DNA from: Alcaligenaceae bacterium
GTDB taxonomy: Bacteria; Pseudomonadota; Gammaproteobacteria; Burkholderiales; Burkholderiaceae_B
NCBI GenBank assembly: GCA_029267315.1
Contig: JAJUJD010000015.1
Location: forward strand, 1-32,040
DNA length: 32,040 nt
Direction: 5' to 3'
A program made the translations under genes and the position numbers. Positions 6,926 through 16,379 of this stretch are shown here, one piece after another. Each line of letters begins with the position of its first letter. The stretch's first letter is position 1. Under the pieces are notes generated by a model. That model was not told the DNA's origin. It did not search any database and was given only the letters and a program-made list of their open reading frames with translations.

Positions 6926-7694
6926 TGTTCACCCCTTCTTCCTCTTTCTTGGCAACGCCCAAATAGGCTTCCTGCACCTTGGCGTTGGCCCGAATATTCT
7001 CTGGGGTGTCACACGCAATGACTTGGCCGTACACCACCACCGCAACCCGGTCAGCCAAACCGAACACCACCCCCATATCGTGTTCCACCATCATGAGTGT
7101 CTTGCCCACGGTGACCTTCTTGATGAGGTCGATGGCCGCGTCGCTTTCGCCCCGGCTCATGCCCGCAGTGGGTTCGTCCAGAAGAATGGTGTGACTGCCA
7201 CCAATGACGGCGATACCAATTTCCAGCGCCCGTTGCTCGGCGTAGCTCAACAGACTCACCACCGTATCGCGCCGCGACTGCAGACCGACCAACTCTAATA
7301 TTTCTTGTGCACGTTCGTGCAAGGGCTGCAATTGGCTGATTCGCTTCCAGAATGTGTAGCGATACCCAAGTGACCACATGGCAGCGGACAGCAGGTTTTC
7401 ATAGACCGTTTGTCGCTGGAACAAGTTCGTGATCTGAAAACTGCGGCTCAAGCCACGGCGATAGATGGTCTGCGCATTCTCTTTATCAATGCGCTTGCCA
7501 TCGAACCAGATCTCGCCCGAAGTGACTGGGATGCGCCCGGAGATAAGGTGGAATAGCGTTGATTTCCCGGCGCCGTTTGGCCCGATGACCGCCAGCCGCT
7601 CTCCCCTTCTCACCGAAAGGTCCGCACCACGGATGATTTCCGTGCGTCCAAACTGCTTGTGCACGTCTTTCAGTTTGAGAATGAAGTCAGTCAT
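6912..7694 (-). CDS. livG: ABC transporter ATPase, LivG type
   Basis: A 260-residue ATPase partner of LivF. Walker A is canonical (GPNGAGKST, near residue 37), the signature is the LivG-typical LSYAEQRALEIG, Walker B is TILLDEPTAGMS, and the H-loop is MMVEHDMGVVFGLADRV. It therefore retains all catalytic residues, unlike LivF in this operon. The start overlaps the livM stop as ATGA at 7691-7694, implying coupled translation. It powers import through LivH/LivM at the cytoplasmic face. Confidence 0.94.
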   Translation of the reverse strand: MTDFILKLKDVHKQFGRTEIIRGADLSVRRGERLAVIGPNGAGKSTLFHLISGRIPVTSGEIWFDGKRIDKENAQTIYRRGLSRSFQITNLFQRQTVYENLLSAAMWSLGYRYTFWKRISQLQPLHERAQEILELVGLQSRRDTVVSLLSYAEQRALEIGIAVIGGSHTILLDEPTAGMSRGESDAAIDLIKKVTVGKTLMMVEHDMGVVFGLADRVAVVVYGQVIACDTPENIRANAKVQEAYLGVAKKEEEGVNNAVA

Positions 7695-8971
7695 GCCGCG
7701 CTCCCAGTTTGCTCTTCATCTTCCACAAGGCATGCCAGCAGCGCGCGGCCTGCGCGCTTGATTGTCAGGATGCCTGCCAGCAGAATGGCGATGGACACCA
7801 CCCAGGTAAGCACACTGTGCTGATCAAGGGACATACCTGCCAGCTGAAGCGGCGTATCGGAGCCGCTTGCGCGGTGGTACATCAGTTCGATGACAAGAAC
7901 GGTTCCGATCAGCAGGGCCAGGCCACTGATCAACAGACGAATTGCTGGCCAGTACTGTTTCTGGGTGACCGTTTGCCGCAGCACCTCCTGCGTGGGCTTG
8001 AACAGGCTGGTCAACCCACCGGGTGCGTACACGACAACCAGCATGAATACCAGACCCAGGTACATCTGCCAGGCAGCGGTATAGTCCGGAAGGTATTTGG
8101 TCAGAAGAATGCCGACCACGGCCCCAACCATCGGCCCAATGAAACTGCTGGTGCCACCAATGAAGGTGAATAGCAGCACCATGCTGGATTCGTGCAGGCC
8201 GAGCACTTCAGCCGTGGCGATCTCGAAGTTGATGGCCATCAGCGAACCGCCCACCCCCGCGAAGAGTCCCGCCACCATCAAGGCCATGTATCGTAAAAGG
8301 TGGGGGTTAAAGCCAATGAAGGCTACCCGTTCCGGGTTATCGCGTACACCGTTCAACAGTCTGCCCAGGGGCGTCCGAGTGAGGTAGTACAAACCCACCA
8401 CACAGAGGAACATCCAGGCAGCGACCAAGTAGTAGACCTGAATCTGCGGCCCGAAATTCCAGCCGAGCAACCCCTCACCATAGACACGGTCGGTAGAGAC
8501 CCCCCCTTCCCCGCCAAAGAAAGCAGGAAACATCAGAGAACTGGCATAGACCATTTGGCCGATACCCAGGGTGATCATGGCAAAGGTCACGCCCGACGTA
8601 CGTGTGATCACATAACCGACCAGGGCGGCGAATGCCAGACCAGTGAGTGCGCCCACCACCGGTACCAGCGGCAAGGGCAGCCATAGGAGCCCGTCTCCAG
8701 CAAAATTCATGGCGTGAATCGACATGAAGGCACCGAGACCGGAATAGGCGGCATGCCCGAAAGAAAGCATGCCAGACTGACCGAGCAATACGTTGTAGGA
8801 CAGTGCCAGCACGATGGCCGTACCCATCTGCGTAAGATGCGACAGAGCCAGGGAGGAACTAAATACCAAAGGGGCGGCGACCAACACAACAGCAAAGGCG
8901 AGCCATATGAAGAGCATGCGGCCGGCATGCGGTGTGTTGATTCTTGCAGCGGACAAAGAATGTGTTGTCAT
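7691..8971 (-). CDS. livM: ABC transporter permease, LivM type
   Basis: A 426-residue polytopic membrane permease. The family core is visible: GQSGMLSFGHAAYSGLGAF, where LivM proteins carry the coupling region, then GVTFAMITLGIGQM, PLGRLLNGVRDNPERVAFIG and TFIGGTSSFIGPMVGA. A long C-terminal extension after about residue 320 adds two further hydrophobic segments (near residues 344-365 and 388-406). It is longer than the usual 300-360 residue LivM and ends in an acidic tail. It begins 3 bases after the livH stop and forms the heterodimeric channel with LivH. Confidence 0.92.
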   Translation of the reverse strand: MTTHSLSAARINTPHAGRMLFIWLAFAVVLVAAPLVFSSSLALSHLTQMGTAIVLALSYNVLLGQSGMLSFGHAAYSGLGAFMSIHAMNFAGDGLLWLPLPLVPVVGALTGLAFAALVGYVITRTSGVTFAMITLGIGQMVYASSLMFPAFFGGEGGVSTDRVYGEGLLGWNFGPQIQVYYLVAAWMFLCVVGLYYLTRTPLGRLLNGVRDNPERVAFIGFNPHLLRYMALMVAGLFAGVGGSLMAINFEIATAEVLGLHESSMVLLFTFIGGTSSFIGPMVGAVVGILLTKYLPDYTAAWQMYLGLVFMLVVVYAPGGLTSLFKPTQEVLRQTVTQKQYWPAIRLLISGLALLIGTVLVIELMYHRASGSDTPLQLAGMSLDQHSVLTWVVSIAILLAGILTIKRAGRALLACLVEDEEQTGSAA

Positions 8972-8974
8972 GGT

Positions 8975-9922
8975 TTAGCTCTCCCGTTTGCCCAAGAGGC
9001 CACGTGGACGGAATATCAGCATCAGCACAAGGAGCGCATAAGGAAGAATGGGCGCCACGTCGGCGAGGGTGACGCTCAGTACGGCATGCCCGAAAACGTC
9101 GGGACCAACGTTCATCCCCACCACAGATAGGGCGTCGAGCAAGGAGGCGTCGATGGCAACGGCGAATGTCTGGACAATGCCAATCAGCAAGGAGGCCAGG
9201 AGCGCCCCCATCAATGAGCCCATACCGCCCACAACAACGACCACGAAAATGATGGTGCCCAATGTGGCCGCCATACTGGGTTCGGTGACAAATGCATTGC
9301 CGCCAATCACACCTGCCAGGCCCGCCAGCGCACATCCTCCACCAAACACCAGCATGAAAACGCGTGGCACGTTATGGCCCAGCGATTCCACCATTTCCGG
9401 GTGTGTGAGTGCTGCCTGGATGATGAGCCCGATTCGGGTGCGGGTGAGCACCAGGTAAAGCGCAACCAGGGTTAGCACCGCGATCAGCATCATGAAAGCC
9501 TGATACTTCGGGAAGGTCGTGGTGTAGAGCGTAAACAGCGAGCCTTGCAGGCTTTTAGGTATGCCATAGGGCACGGCTGAGCGCCCCCAGATGAGCTGTA
9601 CAGCCTCTACCATCAGATAGGAGAGCCCAAAGGTGTACAGCAGCTCTGCCACGTGCCCATACTTGTGTACGGCTCGCAACCCATAACGCTCGACCAAAAT
9701 GCCCGCAACCCCCACCAGCAAGGGCGCTACGAAGAAGGCGAACCAGTAGCCGGCTACTCCGCTGATGGTGTAGGCTAGGTAGGCACCCATCATATAGAAG
9801 CTGGCGTGAGCGAAATTCAACACCCCCATCATGCTGAAAATCAGTGTCAGCCCTGACGACAGCATGAAGAGAAGCAGCCCGTAGCTGAGGCTGTTCAAGA
9901 GCGAAATGAGGAAAAACTCCAT
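8975..9922 (-). CDS. livH: ABC transporter permease, LivH type
   Basis: A 315-residue permease of about eight membrane segments with LivH landmarks: GLTLIFSMMGVLNFAHASFYMMGAY cut across residues 24-48, and near the C-terminus a VVVVGGMGSLMGALLASLLIGI block. GGAG at 9929-9932 lies 6 bases before ATG 9922; the other ATG at 9926 is out of frame. The gene follows thiolase after 52 bases with no hairpin between them, so transcription probably continues from tetR-thiolase. It is the first of the five transporter genes livHMGFK. Confidence 0.93.
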   Translation of the reverse strand: MEFFLISLLNSLSYGLLLFMLSSGLTLIFSMMGVLNFAHASFYMMGAYLAYTISGVAGYWFAFFVAPLLVGVAGILVERYGLRAVHKYGHVAELLYTFGLSYLMVEAVQLIWGRSAVPYGIPKSLQGSLFTLYTTTFPKYQAFMMLIAVLTLVALYLVLTRTRIGLIIQAALTHPEMVESLGHNVPRVFMLVFGGGCALAGLAGVIGGNAFVTEPSMAATLGTIIFVVVVVGGMGSLMGALLASLLIGIVQTFAVAIDASLLDALSVVGMNVGPDVFGHAVLSVTLADVAPILPYALLVLMLIFRPRGLLGKRES

Positions 9923-9974
9923 TCATGTCTCCTTTGGTTTTTATCTGGATTCCCCTGTTATTCGTATCTCGTTC

Positions 9975-11165
9975 TTATATAGGGGGAATCTCAAACAAAC
10001 CGGCTGCACCCATGCCGCCTCCAACGCACATGCTCACCACCGCGTAGCGCCCCCCACGCCGGCGGGTCTCAAGTAGGGCGTGGCCCACCAGCCGTGCGCC
10101 CGTCATGCCATATGGGTGCCCGATGGAAATGGCCCCGCCATTCACATTGCAACGTTCTGGATCGATTCCGAGATAATCGCGGCAATAAATCACCTGGCAG
10201 GCAAAAGCCTCATTGATTTCCCAGATGTCAATATCTTTGATTTCCAGCCCGTGGCGGCGCAATAGCTTGGGAATGGCATAGATAGGGCCAATACCCATCT
10301 CTTCCGGGGCGCACCCGGCCACAGCCATTCCCCGATAAATTCCCAGTGGCCCCAGACCGCGGCGCCGCGCTTCTTCGGCGCTCATCACCACGCACGCCGA
10401 CGCACCGTCTGACAGCTGGCTTGCATTCCCTGCAGTGACCACGCCACCTTCGATGACTGGCTTCAGAGCTGCCAGGTTCTCGGCAGTCGTATCCGGTCGA
10501 TTGCCTTCATCCCGCTCCAGCCGCCGTTCCTGATAGTGCGTTGCACCTGTCAATTTATCCTGCACCGTCTGAGTGACCGTGATCGGCACGATTTCATCAT
10601 CGAAAAGTCCGCCCTGTTGGGCGCGAGCGGTTCGCATCTGCGATTCGAGTGAGTAGGCGTCCTGCGCTTCACGACTGATACCGAATTTGTTCGAGACATA
10701 CTCGGCTGTTTGAAGCATGGGCATGTATGCGTGCTGCGCAGCTGCGGAAACGTTGGGATCCGCCTCCCGCGTTAGCCAGGAAAAATATTCATTCTGAACT
10801 GCCGAAATGTTGTCCTGCCCGCCGGCCACGACAATCTTCATTCCTTCCATGGACACCTGATGCGCCGCCATGGCGATTGCCATAAGACCGGATGAGCATT
10901 GGCGGTCGACAGTTTGACCGGGGACCGAAACTGGCAGGCCCGCCGCAAGGGCGGCGTACCGGGCCAGATTGCCGCCGCCCGTGCCAGCAGACAGGACGGT
11001 GCCAACCACGACATCCTCTACCTCAGCCGGTTCGACGCCCGCTCTCTGCATGGCGTGTCCAATCGCATGAGCCATCAACGTTGGAGATTTGACGTTGTTC
11101 AGCGAACCGCGGAATGCCTTGCCGATGGGGGTTCGTGCGGTAGAAACGATTACGGCTTCTTGCAT
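9975..11165 (-). CDS. Thiolase (acetyl-CoA acyltransferase)
   Basis: A 396-residue thiolase that would cleave a 3-oxoacyl-CoA with CoA to acetyl-CoA and a shortened acyl-CoA, the last step of beta-oxidation. Active-site features are present: nucleophilic Cys90 in [15 protein letters not shown], the His of [16 protein letters not shown], and the second Cys in [13 protein letters not shown] at the C-terminus. It is encoded with tetR and the liv genes, while the other beta-oxidation enzymes run divergently, so it is the missing thiolase of that set. The ATG at 11165 has only a weak AGAGA ribosome-binding site. A biosynthetic acetoacetyl-CoA thiolase role is less likely given the context. Confidence 0.93.
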   Translation of the reverse strand: MQEAVIVSTARTPIGKAFRGSLNNVKSPTLMAHAIGHAMQRAGVEPAEVEDVVVGTVLSAGTGGGNLARYAALAAGLPVSVPGQTVDRQCSSGLMAIAMAAHQVSMEGMKIVVAGGQDNISAVQNEYFSWLTREADPNVSAAAQHAYMPMLQTAEYVSNKFGISREAQDAYSLESQMRTARAQQGGLFDDEIVPITVTQTVQDKLTGATHYQERRLERDEGNRPDTTAENLAALKPVIEGGVVTAGNASQLSDGASACVVMSAEEARRRGLGPLGIYRGMAVAGCAPEEMGIGPIYAIPKLLRRHGLEIKDIDIWEINEAFACQVIYCRDYLGIDPERCNVNGGAISIGHPYGMTGARLVGHALLETRRRGGRYAVVSMCVGGGMGAAGLFEIPPI

Positions 11166-11211
11166 GTCTCTGCTTACCAGACTGTATGTAGGGAAATATT
11201 TGCGAGTGACG

Positions 11212-11829
11212 TCAGCGGTCTACTGCAATGACCCGGAGAATTTGCTCTGCCATTTCGTCCGGGTCGTATTTGCCGTCAGGCTTGTACCAATTCATCATGC
11301 TTCTGAGCGTGCCTTCAATAATCTTCACACATACGCTTTGGTCGCCTTTCAAATGGCCAGCCTCGTGGCAGAGCCGAATGACTTCCTTCCATGACGCGAT
11401 ATACCGCTTGCGCAAGGCCACCAGTTCCTTCAGGTTTTCTCCAGTGACCTCACGCCAAACAAAATAAAGCACAGCGTGGTAATCACCTTCCTCATCAAAA
11501 AAAACGAGGTCAATCTCCTGCCATATAAAGCGCCGCAGTTTATCCATGGGAGATAAATCGGACGCGAGGGTACTTTCATGCCGCTGACAGATGGAAACGA
11601 ACGCCGTTCGCAGTATTTCCATCAATATGTCTTCCTTGGTTTTGAAGTAATGGAAAAGACTGCCCGAATAGAGATCGACGGCTTCCGCTATTTCCCGCAC
11701 CGTTGTTGCCCTGAAACCTTTCTCGCGAAAAAGCTCGGCTGAGGCGTCGAGAATTCGAGTGCGTGTCGTCTCTACTGCTATGGAAGAGTCAGCGTTTTTT
11801 TCCGTGGATGTTTTTTTTGCTGCGGCCAT
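11212..11829 (-). CDS. TetR-family transcriptional repressor
   Basis: A 205-residue regulator. Residues 1-20 are a low-complexity polar tail. Residues about 24-69 form the TetR helix-turn-helix ([42 protein letters not shown]). The remainder is a helical ligand-binding domain that includes [18 protein letters not shown]. Relatives next to acyl-CoA genes usually bind an acyl-CoA. It is first in the leftward unit and divergent from the ligase operon, with a palindrome in the gap, so it most likely represses both directions. No clear Shine-Dalgarno precedes ATG 11829; translation may be weak or leaderless. Confidence 0.92.
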   Translation of the reverse strand: MAAAKKTSTEKNADSSIAVETTRTRILDASAELFREKGFRATTVREIAEAVDLYSGSLFHYFKTKEDILMEILRTAFVSICQRHESTLASDLSPMDKLRRFIWQEIDLVFFDEEGDYHAVLYFVWREVTGENLKELVALRKRYIASWKEVIRLCHEAGHLKGDQSVCVKIIEGTLRSMMNWYKPDGKYDPDEMAEQILRVIAVDR

Positions 11830-11835
11830 TTTTAT

Positions 11836-11863
11836 GGTTCAAGTACTGGAATTGGTTCAAGTA
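11836..11863 (-). repeat. Two direct copies of TACTTGAACC upstream of tetR
   Basis: GGTTCAAGTA occurs at 11836-11845 and again at 11854-11863, with an 18-base period. On the minus strand each copy contains TTGAAC, a plausible -35. The distal copy is 17 bases from CCATAA, a poor -10 directly before the tetR start. The repeat may be promoter duplication or a second regulator site. Confidence 0.4.
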
Positions 11864-11880
11864 TAGGGATAGAATCCTTT

Positions 11881-11898
11881 ACCAAGCAAGCGCTTGGT
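11881..11898. promoter_or_regulatory. Predicted TetR operator palindrome
   Basis: ACCAAGCAAGCGCTTGGT has 7-bp perfect arms (ACCAAGC/GCTTGGT) around a 4-base centre, the size and symmetry expected for a TetR dimer. It lies 51 bases before the tetR start and 129 bases before the ligase start, next to a -10-like TAGAAT at 11870-11875 on the plus strand. It is the only such palindrome I found in the gap. Confidence 0.65.
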
Positions 11899-11976
11899 GC
11901 GTATCGTAAGTCAGTGTTATCCCTTGTTTTTTGTGCCAGCGCGAGCACGAACTCACACATAAAGAAGGCTGACCTG

Positions 11977-11995
11977 CCGCCATCGAAGATGGCGG
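11977..11995 (+). other. Stem-loop in the 5' leader of the acyl-CoA ligase gene
   Basis: CCGCCATC and GATGGCGG form a perfect 8-bp stem around GAA, ending 18 bases before the GGAGG ribosome-binding site of the ligase. No U-tract follows, so it is not an ordinary terminator. It could stabilise the leader or be a second protein site. No function is shown. Confidence 0.4.
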
Positions 11996-12027
11996 TTGCG
12001 GCAACCCAGACTTGGAGGGCGAGACAA

Positions 12028-13656
12028 ATGACTACAAGCCGTTTTTCCGAAATTCCTGGCGCTTCTGCACGACACCGATGCGGTCTGACACTGGACACCA
12101 TCTTGGCCAGCGGAATCGAATCAGCGGGGGAAAATCAAATCATTACCGATGGCGGAATGGACTTGAGCTATCGCGATTTCGGTGTTCGTGTGCGGCAACT
12201 GGGCCACGCCCTCATGCAGCAAGGCATTAAGGCGGAATCCCGGGTGGCAGTCATGGAACGCGATACCCACCGTTACTTGGAGGCATACTTTGCGGTCCCG
12301 ATGCTGGGTGCCACCCTCATGACCGTCAACATACGCCTGTCGCTTGAGCAGATTCGGTACACCCTGGAGCACAGCAAAACCGAGCTCATTATTGCCGCGG
12401 CAGAGTTTCTGCCCATGTTGGAACAGGTTTACCAAGGTGCTGACTCCATTCCGCCCATAGTCGTGATTGGTCATGCACCGACTGCCCTGCCGTTCGCGGG
12501 AGAATACGAAGCGCTGCTTGCAGAGGCGGATGCTTCCTTCGTCTTTCCAGCCGTGGATGAAGACGCGGTCGCCACCCATTTCTACACCACCGGTACCACA
12601 GGTCTGCCCAAAGGGGTGACCTACACCCACAGACAGTTGGTGGCGCACACGCTCGCCGTCGGATTTGCGTTTGGAACGACCGATGATTACCAGTCCTTCC
12701 GGCGTAATGACGTCTACATGCCCCTTACACCGATGTTCCATGTGCATGCCTGGGGCCTGCCCTATGTGGCCACTTTGCTCGGCGTGAAGCAGGTCTACCC
12801 GGGCAGGTATGAGCCGTCTGAAATCATTCGCCTTGTTCGGACGGAGAACGTGACGTTCTCACACTGCGTCCCGACCATCATGCAAATGCTGTTGGCGGAA
12901 GCGGAGAAAAACGGCACCAAACTACCGGGCTGGAAGGTCATCATTGGCGGCTCGGCCATGTCCCCCGCCCTGGCCAAACGCGCAATGGCATCCGACATCC
13001 AGGTGTTTGCTGCATACGGAATGTCGGAAACCTGCCCGGTAATCAGCTTTTCCAGGACCACTGCCGCTGAGGCGAAAGCGAACCCAGAAAAAATGTGTCG
13101 TGTTGGCCATGCCATACCGCTGACTGAGCTGAAGATTCATCACCCTCAGGAATCCGCCGCGCAGCGCCGCGGAGAGCTTGTAGCCCGATGCGCGTGGCTG
13201 ACCGATGCCTACTTCGACGACCCGCACATGACTGCCCAGCTCTGGCGGGATGGTTACCTGCATACAGGCGATGTCGCCGTACAGGACGACGACGGTGCAT
13301 TTCATATTGTCGATCGCACCAAGGACATCATCAAAACGGGGGGCGAGTGGCTTTCTTCTCTGGACCTGGAGGCATGTATCGCCGAGCACGCCGCCGTTGA
13401 GGAAGTCGCCGTCGTTGCCAAGCCGCATGAGAAATGGGGTGAACGCCCCTGCGCGTTTGTGAAGCCCCGGAATCCGGACATGGATCCGGAAACTTTGTTT
13501 TCCGAGATAAGGAATGCACTGCGTACGCGCATCGAAGAAGGCAAGCTGCCGCCGTACGCCATACCCGACGAAATTCATCTCGTGGACATGCTACCCAGGA
13601 CGAGCGTCGGCAAGCTCAACAAGAAAGCCCTGAGGGAACAACTGAATACGGATTGA
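12028..13656 (+). CDS. Acyl-CoA ligase (AMP-forming, AlkK/DmdB-like), second copy
   Basis: A 542-residue ANL-family ligase that activates the acid imported or degraded by this cluster. The phosphate loop TTGTTGLPKG is at residues 187-196, followed by PMFHVHAWGLPYV, typical of the AlkK/DmdB branch. AYGMSETCP, LHTGDVAVQDDDGAFHIVDR, TKDIIKTGGEWLSS and the catalytic Lys529 in PRTSVGKLNKK complete the set. The frame is open back to 11914, but ATG 12028 has GGAGG at 12014-12018 with a 9-base spacer, so I use it. It is the first gene of the rightward operon and the likely target of the TetR operator. The substrate is probably a medium-chain or substituted acid; this is inference. Confidence 0.92.
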   Translation: MTTSRFSEIPGASARHRCGLTLDTILASGIESAGENQIITDGGMDLSYRDFGVRVRQLGHALMQQGIKAESRVAVMERDTHRYLEAYFAVPMLGATLMTVNIRLSLEQIRYTLEHSKTELIIAAAEFLPMLEQVYQGADSIPPIVVIGHAPTALPFAGEYEALLAEADASFVFPAVDEDAVATHFYTTGTTGLPKGVTYTHRQLVAHTLAVGFAFGTTDDYQSFRRNDVYMPLTPMFHVHAWGLPYVATLLGVKQVYPGRYEPSEIIRLVRTENVTFSHCVPTIMQMLLAEAEKNGTKLPGWKVIIGGSAMSPALAKRAMASDIQVFAAYGMSETCPVISFSRTTAAEAKANPEKMCRVGHAIPLTELKIHHPQESAAQRRGELVARCAWLTDAYFDDPHMTAQLWRDGYLHTGDVAVQDDDGAFHIVDRTKDIIKTGGEWLSSLDLEACIAEHAAVEEVAVVAKPHEKWGERPCAFVKPRNPDMDPETLFSEIRNALRTRIEEGKLPPYAIPDEIHLVDMLPRTSVGKLNKKALREQLNTD

Positions 13657-13697
13657 TTCTGGCCCGGAAAAAACAGCCAACAGAAGAGGAGACAAAG

Positions 13698-14504
13698 ATG
13701 AATAGCAGTTCCCCCAAGCCGGCAGCCCTGCCGGACCCAGCCCGCGACTTCAGTCTTCAAGGCAAGCTGGCACTCGTAACTGGCGCTTCCAGCGGCATCG
13801 GGCGTCACTTGGCAGCAGCGTTGGCCGGCGCGGGTGCATCCGTGGCCCTGTGTGCACGTCGCGGGGCACTGGTGGAAGAAGAAGCAAGCCGATTGCGGGC
13901 AGCTGGTGCAGCGGCACTAGGCGTGGCGCTTGACGTGGCAGACCTAACGTCTATTGAACAAGCATATTCCGCCATCCACGAGCATTTCGGGCGTTATCCG
14001 GACGTACTAGTCAACTGCGCCGGCGTCGCCTTGCTCAAACCATTTCTCGAACACACCCCTGACGACTTTGATTCCGTCATGGGCGTCAACCTGCGCGGCG
14101 CTTTCTTCATGGCGCAGCGGGCTGCTGCAGAAATGGTCAAGCAAGGTGGCGGGTCAATCGTGAATATCGCTTCAACGGCCGGGGTCAGGCCGGGCGGCTA
14201 CCTCTCGTGCTACGGGGCCAGCAAGGCCGGCCTGGTGCATCTTTCAAAAATCATGGCCTATGAACTGGCCAGAAACCAGGTGCGCGTGAATGTGGTGTGT
14301 CCAGGCAATATCCAGACGGACATGCACAAGGATTTCGAAGATGCTGGTTTCACAGAAGCCCTGATCAAACGAATACCGCAACGCCGGTTTGGGCAGAGTG
14401 ACGACCTTGTTGGAGCCGTTCTGCTGCTCGCGTCGGATGCGGGTCGCTATATGACGGGTTCAGTCATGGTGGTGGACGGCGGCCAGACCGTCAATTCTCT
14501 TTAA
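13698..14504 (+). CDS. Short-chain dehydrogenase/reductase
   Basis: A 268-residue classical SDR. The cofactor motif is TGASSGIG at residues 28-35, NCAG at 106-109, then catalytic Ser159, Tyr172 and Lys176 (YGASK), and PGNIQTDM. The C-terminus GSVMVVDGGQTVNSL is FabG-like. ATG 13698 follows GAGGAG at 13686-13691; an earlier ATG at 13653 overlaps the ligase stop but lacks a ribosome-binding site. In this operon it could oxidise a 3-hydroxyacyl-CoA, overlapping the dehydrogenase domain of the FadJ-like protein, or act on a hydroxyl elsewhere on the substrate, for instance one made by the P450. The exact substrate is unknown. Confidence 0.9.
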   Translation: MNSSSPKPAALPDPARDFSLQGKLALVTGASSGIGRHLAAALAGAGASVALCARRGALVEEEASRLRAAGAAALGVALDVADLTSIEQAYSAIHEHFGRYPDVLVNCAGVALLKPFLEHTPDDFDSVMGVNLRGAFFMAQRAAAEMVKQGGGSIVNIASTAGVRPGGYLSCYGASKAGLVHLSKIMAYELARNQVRVNVVCPGNIQTDMHKDFEDAGFTEALIKRIPQRRFGQSDDLVGAVLLLASDAGRYMTGSVMVVDGGQTVNSL

Positions 14505-14524
14505 CAGGAATCAGGTGAACCGCA

Positions 14525-16327
14525 GTGAGAGAGACTCTCGAATTCTTGATGTATGACTGGCTCAAGGTTGAAGAACTCAGCAGCCGCGACCGCTACGCCG
14601 CGCACAGCCGCGACGTGTTCGATTCGGTACTCGATGTCAGCGAAAAAATCGCAGCGGAGAAATTCGGACCTTTGAATCGCATGACCGATCTTGAGGAACC
14701 CGAATTTGTCGATGGTGAGGTCAAGTTGCCAGAGGGCGTTGGGGCAGCGCTGGCCGCCTACGCTGACGCCGGTCTGCTGGCAGCAGGCCACGATGAAGCG
14801 GTCGGTGGCATGCAATTGCCCTATGTGATCGACATGGCAGCCAATACCTTCTTCGCTTTCCACAGTATCAGCTTGTCCGCCTATGCCATGTTGACCTATG
14901 CCAACGCCAACCTGTTGATGGCTCATGGTAGCGATGCCCAAAAACGCGCATTCGCCCTTCCCCAGCTGGCGGGGCGGTATTTTGGCACCATGTGCCTGAG
15001 CGAGCCTTCTGCAGGTTCGAGCTTGGGGGACATCACGACTCGTGCCCTCCCCGATGGCGACGATTATCAAAGCTGTTCGTTGGGTCCGCGCTACCGGATC
15101 AAAGGCAGCAAGATGTGGATATCGGGCGCAGAGCACAGTCTGACGGACAACATCGTCCATCTGGTGCTGGCCAAGATCCCCAACGAGGACGGCGAACTGC
15201 CCCCTGGTCCAAAGGGTATCTCGCTATTTGTGGTCCCCAAGTACATGGTCGAGGATGATGGTCGATTGACCACCAGCCGCAATGACGTGGTTCTGACTGG
15301 CCTGAACCACAAGCTGGGTTATCGGGGCATTCCCAATACCTTGCTGAGTTTCGGCGAAAACGGCGGCGCGGTCGGATACCGCATCGGCCAACCTGGCCAA
15401 GGCCTAGCCCTGATGTTCCATATGATGAACGAAGCACGTATCAATATCGGAATGGGCGCCGCCATGTTGGGTTACGCGGGGTACAAGGCTTCCCTGGACT
15501 ACGCGCGGGAACGCCGCCAGGGTCACAACCGCAGCACAGGCGGCACCGTCCGTGGCAAGCAGCAGGTACGAATTATCGAACACGCCGATGTGCGGCGCAT
15601 GCTTCTGGCGCAGAAATCGTTCAGTGAAGGTGCATTGGCCCTGGTGCTGTACTGTGCCCGCCTGGTGGACGAAAAACGGACTGGCACCCAGGCAGACACA
15701 GACCGCGCAGCTACGTTGCTGGAGCTATTGACGCCCATTGCCAAGAGCTGGCCCAGTGAATGGTGTCTGGAGGCCAATAGTCTCGCCATTCAAGTATTGG
15801 GAGGCGCGGGCTACACGCGGGACTTCCCGGTAGAACAGTACTGGCGTGACAACCGCCTGAACATGATTCACGAAGGCACCCACGGTATTCAAGCCAACGA
15901 CCTGCTTGGCCGAAAGATCCGCATGAACAACGGCGCAGGCTTCGAGCTCTGGGTTTCGGAAGTCCGAGTAACCATAGCCGCTGCCCAGACCGATGCCCGG
16001 CATCAGCGCTTTGCTGATCAACTCGCCACTCACCTGGAAACACTCATAGCCGCCACAGAGAAATCCCGGGACGAACGCTTCTTCGAGCTCGCGCTGTCCC
16101 ACGCCACCCCGTATATGCAGGCCTTTGGACACATCGTGCTTGCCTGGCTTTGGCTTCAGGTTGCACTGGTTTGCCGGGAAGCCCAGCGCAGCGACGCCTT
16201 CGTGGCAGGCAAATATGCGGCCATGCAGTACTTCTTTGCACATGAACTTCCCAAGTGCGACTGCTGGCTGAAACTGATACTCGAGGCCGAAGACACCGTT
16301 CTTTCGATGTCGGAAGACTGGTTCTGA
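14525..16327 (+). CDS. Large acyl-CoA dehydrogenase (about 600 residues, FadE5-like)
   Basis: A 600-residue FAD enzyme introducing the alpha,beta double bond into an acyl-CoA. The order is an N-terminal helical domain, CLSEPSAGSSLGDITT in the middle domain, the C-terminal domain with VLGGAGYTRDFPVEQYWRD, and the presumed catalytic Glu450 in MIHEGTHGIQ. A further C-terminal domain of about 120 residues follows, as in the long subclass found in mycobacterial FadE5 and many proteobacteria. The GTG at 14525 is favoured because AGGTGA ends 6 bases before it and the first residues (RETLEFLMYDWL) match the usual start of this subclass. The gap after the SDR is 20 bases. Confidence 0.93.
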   Translation: MRETLEFLMYDWLKVEELSSRDRYAAHSRDVFDSVLDVSEKIAAEKFGPLNRMTDLEEPEFVDGEVKLPEGVGAALAAYADAGLLAAGHDEAVGGMQLPYVIDMAANTFFAFHSISLSAYAMLTYANANLLMAHGSDAQKRAFALPQLAGRYFGTMCLSEPSAGSSLGDITTRALPDGDDYQSCSLGPRYRIKGSKMWISGAEHSLTDNIVHLVLAKIPNEDGELPPGPKGISLFVVPKYMVEDDGRLTTSRNDVVLTGLNHKLGYRGIPNTLLSFGENGGAVGYRIGQPGQGLALMFHMMNEARINIGMGAAMLGYAGYKASLDYARERRQGHNRSTGGTVRGKQQVRIIEHADVRRMLLAQKSFSEGALALVLYCARLVDEKRTGTQADTDRAATLLELLTPIAKSWPSEWCLEANSLAIQVLGGAGYTRDFPVEQYWRDNRLNMIHEGTHGIQANDLLGRKIRMNNGAGFELWVSEVRVTIAAAQTDARHQRFADQLATHLETLIAATEKSRDERFFELALSHATPYMQAFGHIVLAWLWLQVALVCREAQRSDAFVAGKYAAMQYFFAHELPKCDCWLKLILEAEDTVLSMSEDWF

Positions 16328-16379
16328 GCGGCGCGGCACCACCTTCAACTATCCAGGGACACACCGAGGAAACTAAGAC

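Noticed and set aside
4948-9922. Plain branched-chain amino acid transporter
   Set aside because: The family match is real, but the operon partners are acyl-CoA enzymes and tetR, so I do not assign leucine, isoleucine or valine as the substrate.
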